Below are positions 39,288-44,202 of a stretch of DNA of 44,202 bases, in pieces. Both the position numbers and the translations under genes were made by a program. Source of the stretch: Paenibacillus cookii (GTDB lineage: Bacteria > Bacillota > Bacilli > Paenibacillales > Paenibacillaceae); NCBI RefSeq assembly GCF_018333375.1, contig NZ_BORW01000039.1:1-44202 (forward strand). Direction: 5' to 3'. Within the stretch, counting starts at the first letter, position 1, and every line of letters begins with the position of its first letter. The notes beneath the pieces were generated by a model. That model was not told the origin of the DNA, did no database searches, and worked only from the letters and a program-made list of their open reading frames with translations.

Positions 39288-41598
39288 TGGGTTCTTCCCC
39301 CTCATGGTTTATGTCTGTTTGCGTCTCCCATGCAATAGGCAACACGATGTCCACCCGCGTGCCTTTTCCCGGCTTGCTGAATATTTCCATCATGCCCTTA
39401 TGGCCTTCAATAATACCTTGGCTGATCATCAAGCCGAGGCCCGTTCCATTCTCCTTGCTCGTAAAAAACGGCTCGCCGAGCTTAGGCAGGATATGGCTCG
39501 GAATGCCGATCCCTTGGTCGGTGATCGTGATCCCGATTTCTTCCCGGCTTAATCGGAACAATTCGATCCGGATGATGCCGCCGTCTTCCATTGCTTCGAT
39601 CGCGTTTTTGATGATATTGATAAAAACCTGCTTCATCTGGTTTTCTTCGCAGTGGACCTTGTAGTCTTCCGGCTCGAACTCGAATTTGAATTCGATGTCG
39701 TACAAATGGGCCTGGCTGTCGAGAAGGTTCACGACGTCGCTCAGGATGCTCCGGATGCTTTTCACCTGGAACTGGGTCGCCTGCGGCTTGGCCAAAATCA
39801 AAAACTCGCTCACTATCAAATTGATGCGGTCGAGCTCCGACAGCATAATCTCGTTATGCTGCGGCGACACTTGATTGGTTTCGCGCTGAAGCTGCAGAAA
39901 TCCGCGCAGCGTCGTCAGCGGGTTCCGTATTTCATGCGCCACGCCCGCGGCCAGCTGCCCGACGGTCGTCAGCTTTTCGGAACGCCGCAGAAGCTCCTCC
40001 ATTTTGTTTCTTTCGGTCATGTCGCGGGAGACGCTAATAAAGGACGTAATATGCCCATCTTCGTCTTTGACGGGTGCCGTGCTGATGCTGACCTCGACCA
40101 GGGAGCCGTCCTTTCGGAGGCGCAAGGTTTCGGTCGGCGGCAGCTGTTCCCCTTTTCGGAGCGCCTGAACGTTTTTGGTCTCCTCTTCCTCCAAAAAGTC
40201 GGGGACGATCTGAAGCCTTTTGCCGACGACCTCATGGCTCTTCCAGCCGTACAAATCCTCGAATGCCTTATTGACCTGGATCACCCGTCCGGACCAGTCT
40301 ACCGTATGAATCGCATCGGCAATTTGCTGGATAATGGACTCGAGATGGTCTTTGACCGATTTGTTTTCCTCGGCCGCCTGCTTCAGCTGATTCGTATAAT
40401 CATGGAGGCTTGAGGTCATGGTATTGATCCTGTCGGACAAGAGCCCAAGCTCGTCTTTGCTGTTAATGGCAAGCGGCGTATCAAACCGCCCCTCCGTGAC
40501 GTCCTTTACCTTGGCAAGGATCGATTCCATCGGACGGATGATGTAACCCGCCAGCACATAGCTTCCAAGAATGATGATGACAAGGAGCGAAGCAGAAATG
40601 GCGATATAACTCACCAACTGATCGTTTAATACGCTCGAAATCATCTCATAGTCCATCACGATGCTAATAATGTACACTGATTGTTCCGGGCTAAACACCG
40701 GAATAAAGCTTTTCAGCACCTTTTTGCCGTGGATCTTGGCCTCGAACATGACATTGGAGCCGGTCCCCACAGCCTTGGACACCGCTTCCTTGTCTTTTGT
40801 CACATCCCCATAGTTGTAGGTCCCATACTGGATGGGACGGTTGCGCAATTTTATATTATACCCGTCAAAACCGGTGGTTGTCATATTCTTGTTGCCAAAA
40901 GTACGGGGATTGATACATGTGATCTCAAGAATATTTTGGTTTACCTGCTTCGTTTTTTCGAGGATCGATTCCGGGCTCACCAACTTCGCGTAATCGTTGA
41001 TGACGTCGCTTCGAATGAAGGGGTCGATCAAATAGTTGCGTTTTCCGTCATAATAGTAGCCCCATTTATCGATAAATTCAGGGTTCGATGTCGAATATTC
41101 AAATGGGCCCGTCCAGAAATTGTCCAGGGACATCCCTTGCGAAACAGTCACCTTCTGCATATTAAAGAGCTGCTGGAACGCAGTGAACCAGTAACCCCAA
41201 TCCCGCGTGGATAGCCCAAGCTCGCTCGGATCCGACGATTTGACGACGACAATGTCATCCGCGGTCCTGGCCAAAAGGGATATGTGGGTCACGCCGATTT
41301 CCTTGCTCAGTTTCCGGAGCTGGCTGTTTTCAATTTTGCGGTAATCAGCCGGCAGCTCCTTGGCCGCGAGGATGGACGCCATGCGAAGCAGCTCTCCGGC
41401 TTCCTCCTCCACGTATTTCGAACTGTATTGGCTTTGCTCGATGGAGGCTGCGATTTGCCTGGCGGCAATCAGCATTTTGCTTTCGCTGTCCCTTTTCAAA
41501 TTGTCTTGGGTCGTGTAGAAGCTGAGGAGAATATATAGAAGCAATATCAACAGCAAAGAGCCAGACATGACCAGCGTTAATTTATACTTGATGGACAA
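39277..41598 (-). CDS. PAS-domain sensor histidine kinase, sporulation-kinase-like
   Basis: 773 residues. Membrane segments at about 8-28 and 329-352 flank a ~300-residue extracellular sensor (Cache-like). Then HAMP (353-405), PAS (about 418-525: IADAIHTVDWSGRVIQVNKAFEDLYGW), HisKA with His555 (GVAHEIRNPLTTLRGFLQLQ) and HATPase_c (NIIKNAIEAMEDGG, ITDQGIGIP, GTGLGLMISQGIIEGH). The HEIRNPLTTLRGF box is that of KinA-E-type kinases, which feed Spo0F; no cognate regulator gene is adjacent, as for orphan sporulation kinases. TTG start with AGAGGTGA upstream. Confidence 0.88.
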   Translation of the reverse strand: MSIKYKLTLVMSGSLLLILLLYILLSFYTTQDNLKRDSESKMLIAARQIAASIEQSQYSSKYVEEEAGELLRMASILAAKELPADYRKIENSQLRKLSKEIGVTHISLLARTADDIVVVKSSDPSELGLSTRDWGYWFTAFQQLFNMQKVTVSQGMSLDNFWTGPFEYSTSNPEFIDKWGYYYDGKRNYLIDPFIRSDVINDYAKLVSPESILEKTKQVNQNILEITCINPRTFGNKNMTTTGFDGYNIKLRNRPIQYGTYNYGDVTKDKEAVSKAVGTGSNVMFEAKIHGKKVLKSFIPVFSPEQSVYIISIVMDYEMISSVLNDQLVSYIAISASLLVIIILGSYVLAGYIIRPMESILAKVKDVTEGRFDTPLAINSKDELGLLSDRINTMTSSLHDYTNQLKQAAEENKSVKDHLESIIQQIADAIHTVDWSGRVIQVNKAFEDLYGWKSHEVVGKRLQIVPDFLEEEETKNVQALRKGEQLPPTETLRLRKDGSLVEVSISTAPVKDEDGHITSFISVSRDMTERNKMEELLRRSEKLTTVGQLAAGVAHEIRNPLTTLRGFLQLQRETNQVSPQHNEIMLSELDRINLIVSEFLILAKPQATQFQVKSIRSILSDVVNLLDSQAHLYDIEFKFEFEPEDYKVHCEENQMKQVFINIIKNAIEAMEDGGIIRIELFRLSREEIGITITDQGIGIPSHILPKLGEPFFTSKENGTGLGLMISQGIIEGHKGMMEIFSKPGKGTRVDIVLPIAWETQTDINHEGEEPIAN

Positions 41599-41765
41599 AG
41601 GATCACCTCTTGGCAGTTAGCAAACTTTGGTGAAAAATGACAATACTCTATCATCATAACCCCAAACCCTTGCATTTGAAAAGACGGATAACTTATGTAT
41701 TTTCTTTCTTCAACGGCCCTTCCGTTCTCCCTGGAATTGATCTTTGGCGTCTCGTTCACTACAAT

Positions 41766-42048
41766 AAGAAAAACGTCTATTGCAGTATTTCTTAGAAGAC
41801 AGACCACCTTTAGTTGAAGTTTTTCTTGAGATGAAGGGCAGCAGGCTCTTGCAGCGTTATCTTTCCTTCATCTTAAGAAAAATGTCTATTGCAGTACTTC
41901 TTAGAAGACACACCACTTTTAATTGAAGTTTTTCTTGAGATGAAGGGCAGCAGGCTCTTGCAGCGTTATCTTTCCTTCATCTTAAGAAAAAAGTCTATTG
42001 CAGCTCTTCTTAGAAGACAGACCACTTTTAACGAAAGTTTTTCTTGAG
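41766..42048. repeat. 109-bp tandem repeat, 2.6 copies
   Basis: Copies start at 41766, 41875 and 41984, a period of exactly 109 bp; the third stops after 65 bp. Copies 1 and 2 differ at about five positions. Each full unit has the arms TTTTTCTTGAGATGAAGG (41820-41837; 41929-41946) and CCTTCATCTTAAGAAAAA (41865-41882; 41974-41991), able to form an 18-bp stem with a 27-nt loop. It contains no ORF. The stretch 41599-41765 before it, upstream of the kinase, shows no clear promoter. Confidence 0.92.
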
Positions 42049-42067
42049 CATGCTGCTAATGAATAAC

Positions 42068-42289
42068 TTATGCACGTTATGCACATATTCACATTTGTTT
42101 AAGAACAATTTGTGGATAAATCTGTGTGCAATTAAAAAGTTATCCACAATTATATGCACAGCATGTTAACAAACGAATGCCTGTTCGCTGAATAAACCGC
42201 GATTGGAATTTAAGGGGGATTTATATTTTGGAAGAACATTTGAATCATCCTCTTTCTGTGGATGAATCTGTGGATAAAGCTGTGCATGA
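42068..42289. other. DnaA-box cluster
   Basis: Three perfect TTATCCACA boxes (42140-42148 plus; 42111-42119 and 42269-42277 minus) and one TTATGCACA (42077-42085) lie within 222 bp. One-mismatch sites add to these: TTATGCACG 42068-42076, ATATGCACA 42152-42160, and on the minus strand 42257-42265 and 42281-42289. Three of the eight sites lie inside tadA. This density is that of known DnaA-binding regions, though dnaA/dnaN are not in the window. Confidence 0.75.
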
Positions 42290-42734
42290 ACGGTGGATGA
42301 AAGAAGCCATCGCGGAGGCCAAGAAGGCTGAGGCCATCGGAGAAGTGCCGATCGGCGCGATCATCGTCCGGGGCGATGAAATTATCGGCCGCGGCTACAA
42401 CCTTCGCGAAACGTCCCAAGATGCGACCGCGCATGCCGAAATCGTCGCTATCCGCCAGGCAAGCCAGGCGATCGGCGCTTGGCGATTGCTGGACTGCCGT
42501 CTTTATGTGACGCTCGAGCCTTGCCCGATGTGCGCCGGGGCGATCGTTCAATCCCGCATTCCGCATGTCATTTACGGAACCGGAGACCCCAAGGCAGGCT
42601 GCGCCGGCACGCTGATGAATTTATTGCAGGAGCCCCGGTTCAATCACCGCACGGAGCTCACGGTCGGAGTGTTGCAGGAGGAATGCGCAACCATGCTGAC
42701 GCAATTTTTCCGCAAACTGCGGGGGAAGGCTTAA
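42228..42734 (+). CDS. tadA: tRNA-specific adenosine deaminase
   Basis: 168 residues. It converts A34 to inosine in tRNA-Arg(ACG). Zinc and catalytic residues are intact: His69 and Glu71 (ATAHAEIVAI), Cys99 and Cys102 (LEPCPMCAGA), plus the C-terminal GGC/GCAGTLMNLLQEPRFNHRTEL block. The start is TTG with AAGGGGGA 8 nt upstream; a normal TadA would begin near Met24 (ATG 42297), which lacks a ribosome binding site. The extra ~20 residues are encoded by DNA that also holds DnaA boxes. In B. subtilis this gene (yaaJ) precedes the SRP RNA; here it is ~38 kb from it and on the other strand. Confidence 0.95.
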   Translation: MEEHLNHPLSVDESVDKAVHERWMKEAIAEAKKAEAIGEVPIGAIIVRGDEIIGRGYNLRETSQDATAHAEIVAIRQASQAIGAWRLLDCRLYVTLEPCPMCAGAIVQSRIPHVIYGTGDPKAGCAGTLMNLLQEPRFNHRTELTVGVLQEECATMLTQFFRKLRGKA

Positions 42735-42828
42735 AATACCAATAGCCCGAAGGCGCTTTTAACTTACGCTAACGATACCACTAACTTTCCAAACATGTCG
42801 TCTCCGCAAAACCGCCATCTAACAGCAA

Positions 42829-42873
42829 AAAACCACCCGGTTCGGGAAGTGTTCCCGACCGGGTGGTTTTGTT
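42829..42873. terminator. two-way terminator, tadA / lipoprotein
   Basis: AAAACCACCCGGT-CGGGAA and TTCCCG-ACCGGGTGGTTTT form a long GC-rich stem with T on both strands, between convergent genes. Confidence 0.92.
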
Positions 42874-42881
42874 TGTGAAGC

Positions 42882-43967
42882 TTAGTATGCGGCTCCGCCC
42901 ATTTTTTCTTGCAATTGCTCCATCGTAATGATGTCGCCTTCTTTTGGAATACCGATTTTGAACGTTTGTTTTTCGTTGATCTTGCTGTACTGATTCGTCA
43001 ATTCCATCGACAGTTTCATGTTTTCTTTTGTCTCAGGATCGTTCATTTCAACATTGATGGCAGCGTTCTGGTAGGAAGGGAAATCCTTCTTGTCGATCGC
43101 CGTGTTGATGTTGAACTGGTTGATTTTCAGATAGTTCTTCAGTTCGTTCAGACCTTTGCTCACTTCGTCTTTGTTTGCCGAGGTCAGATCCTTTTTGGCC
43201 TCTTCGATTTCTTCTTTCGTCAGGCCAACCATTTCGCGGTATTCGTCTTTTGCGATAATGTCGAGAATTTTAGGAAGTGCTTTGTTGACGAAAATTTCCG
43301 CTGCTTCTTTTACGTTTTCGTCCGATACGCTGAACTGCACGACTTGTTTTGCTTCTACGCCTTCAGGCAGGTTCGCGTCTTTCGTGTTAATGTCTTTGAA
43401 GTATTTTTTGCCGTCGTATTCCTCGAACAACGCGTTCAACACTTCATTGGACAGCTGCTGAGCTTTTTTCTGATCCAGGGAATCCGGATTGAACGTCGTT
43501 CCGCCTTGTTCCGCCAATTCCTTCATGTCCAGCACGAGGTATTTGTTCACCACGTCTTCCGGAAGCGGCAGCATCGGAATGCTTGGAATTTTGACGTACA
43601 ATTTCTCTTTGGTCATTACCATCGGAATGCTGAAGTTCATCGACATATCGCCCTTCAGATTGATTCCCATGGTCATCTCGGTTTGCATTGGATCGTTTTG
43701 ATATACCCCATCGATTGTCAATTCGGCGTTTTTGAGCATGCTCATGACTTGGCTGGCAGCTTCATTGTCGGCAGTTTCCTTGCTGGATACCTGCAGATCT
43801 TTGATAACCACCTTGCTCTTCATTTCGTACGAAGTCATTTTCATTGCATTCCCGGTGGCGCTCTTCATGGCGTCTTTCGGGTCCTGCTTGCTTGTGCTGC
43901 ATCCCGCAAGTACCAATGTCAAGGACATGATCAGCGTAAGCATCAGGACTGCAAACTTCTTGTTCAT
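42882..43967 (-). CDS. lipoprotein, DUF6612-like
   Basis: 361 residues. A lipoprotein signal peptide ends in the lipobox LVLAGCSTS (Cys23), so it is fixed to the outer face of the membrane. The mature part looks like the LolA/LppX-type fold seen in DUF6612 proteins: MKMTSYEMKSKVVIKDLQ, LTIDGVYQNDPMQTEMTMGINLKGDMSMNFSIPMVMTKEKLYVKIP, and a Lys/Glu-rich helical middle. No function is established. ATG with GAGGAGA upstream and its own promoter. Confidence 0.8.
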   Translation of the reverse strand: MNKKFAVLMLTLIMSLTLVLAGCSTSKQDPKDAMKSATGNAMKMTSYEMKSKVVIKDLQVSSKETADNEAASQVMSMLKNAELTIDGVYQNDPMQTEMTMGINLKGDMSMNFSIPMVMTKEKLYVKIPSIPMLPLPEDVVNKYLVLDMKELAEQGGTTFNPDSLDQKKAQQLSNEVLNALFEEYDGKKYFKDINTKDANLPEGVEAKQVVQFSVSDENVKEAAEIFVNKALPKILDIIAKDEYREMVGLTKEEIEEAKKDLTSANKDEVSKGLNELKNYLKINQFNINTAIDKKDFPSYQNAAINVEMNDPETKENMKLSMELTNQYSKINEKQTFKIGIPKEGDIITMEQLQEKMGGAAY

Positions 43968-44013
43968 TAATTTCTCTCCTCTCTTTCTCTAGGGCAAAAT
44001 AGCACACCTTTTC

Positions 44014-44042
44014 ATCATAAACCACTTTCAGGATAACGTGAA
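44014..44042 (-). promoter_or_regulatory. promoter of the lipoprotein gene
   Basis: TTCACG at 44037-44042 and TATGAT at 44014-44019, 17-bp spacer, about 45 bp upstream of the start codon. Confidence 0.65.
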
Positions 44043-44077
44043 CAGTTTTTTGGAAATTTTATGATTGGAAAATAATT

Positions 44078-44202
44078 AGGGCTTGCTGAATAATCAAAAA
44101 ATCCTTATCTCACAAGGGTTTAGAGGCACTATTGTCGAATTCATCTGCAAAGAAAACACGGAAAATCGGTAAAAAACCTTGCAGATGGAGTGAGCGAAAG
44201 TG
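44078..44202. mobile_element. possible left end of an insertion sequence
   Basis: Starting at GGGCTTGCTGAATAATC the sequence changes character and has no ORF before the window ends. GGGCTTGCTGAATAA resembles a terminal repeat of IS1182-like elements. It holds AAATCCTT/AAGGGTTT arms and a perfect CATCTGCAA (44142-44150) / TTGCAGATG (44179-44187) inverted repeat. No transposase is visible, so the call is tentative. Confidence 0.3.

Noticed and set aside
41766..42048. CRISPR array
   Set aside because: The repeats are 109 bp, directly abutting with no unique spacers, and no cas gene is in the window.
42068..42289. chromosomal origin oriC
   Set aside because: The DnaA boxes are dense, but dnaA, dnaN and the usual oriC neighbours are absent from the window; a secondary DnaA-binding cluster is the safer reading.

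Overview
The window is chromosomal DNA from a spore-forming, motile Firmicute, most likely Paenibacillus or a close relative in Paenibacillaceae. The reasons are the B. subtilis-type order 16S-bofA-yaaL-recR-ybaB-dnaX-SRP RNA, a Spo0F almost identical in layout to the B. subtilis protein, strong GGAGG ribosome binding sites with frequent GTG and TTG starts, two c-di-AMP riboswitches, and moderate-to-high GC coding sequence. Nearly all of it is core genome. There is no phage, CRISPR array or plasmid module; only the last ~130 bases look like the edge of a mobile element.

Layout. 1-415: 5' end of a 16S rRNA gene (minus) with its leader and tandem promoters. 416-4430 (minus): bofA, yaaL, recR, ybaB, dnaX and the SRP RNA. 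4550-13336 (minus): rpmE, a radical SAM gene, rho, murA, fba, spo0F, pyrG and rpoE, matching the B. subtilis rpmE-rho-murAB-fbaA-spo0F-pyrG-rpoE region. 13500-13725: a gene-free stretch with a possible structured RNA. 13859-18361: an intracellular-type S8 protease (plus), then a response regulator, histidine kinase and PepSY-like secreted protein (minus). 18609-24701: argS-ywiB, a GNAT gene, an Asp-box secreted protein and the polyamine pair speE-speB. 25029-32585: a class A PBP, a membrane-anchored EEP phosphohydrolase, 3-methyladenine DNA glycosylase, ywhD, and an M1 metallopeptidase with a membrane-protein partner. 32698-34587: two tandem copies of a promoter/c-di-AMP riboswitch/NlpC-P60/terminator module. 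34681-39287: GNAT, cytochrome c, pterin dehydratase, an unknown gene, motAB behind a sigma-D-type promoter, and a RluF-type pseudouridine synthase. 39277-44202: a PAS histidine kinase, a 109-bp tandem repeat, a DnaA-box cluster running into tadA, a DUF6612-like lipoprotein, and a possible IS end.

How it works together. The minus strand carries rRNA, DNA polymerase subunits, Rho, RNA polymerase delta, nucleotide and cell-wall precursor synthesis, so it is probably the leading-strand direction, with the fork moving right to left. Regulation can be read directly at several points: pyrG has a GGGC start and an attenuator hairpin, the signature of CTP-dependent reiterative transcription; spo0F has a sigma-H-type promoter; motAB has a sigma-D-type promoter; both NlpC/P60 hydrolases sit under c-di-AMP riboswitches, tying wall opening to osmotic and potassium signalling.

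The most unusual parts are the duplicated c-di-AMP/NlpC module, the DnaA-box cluster plus 109-bp repeats in front of tadA (with boxes inside the coding sequence), the possible RNA upstream of rpoE, the uncharacterised radical SAM gene between rpmE and rho, and the separation of tadA from SRP RNA-dnaX by ~38 kb.
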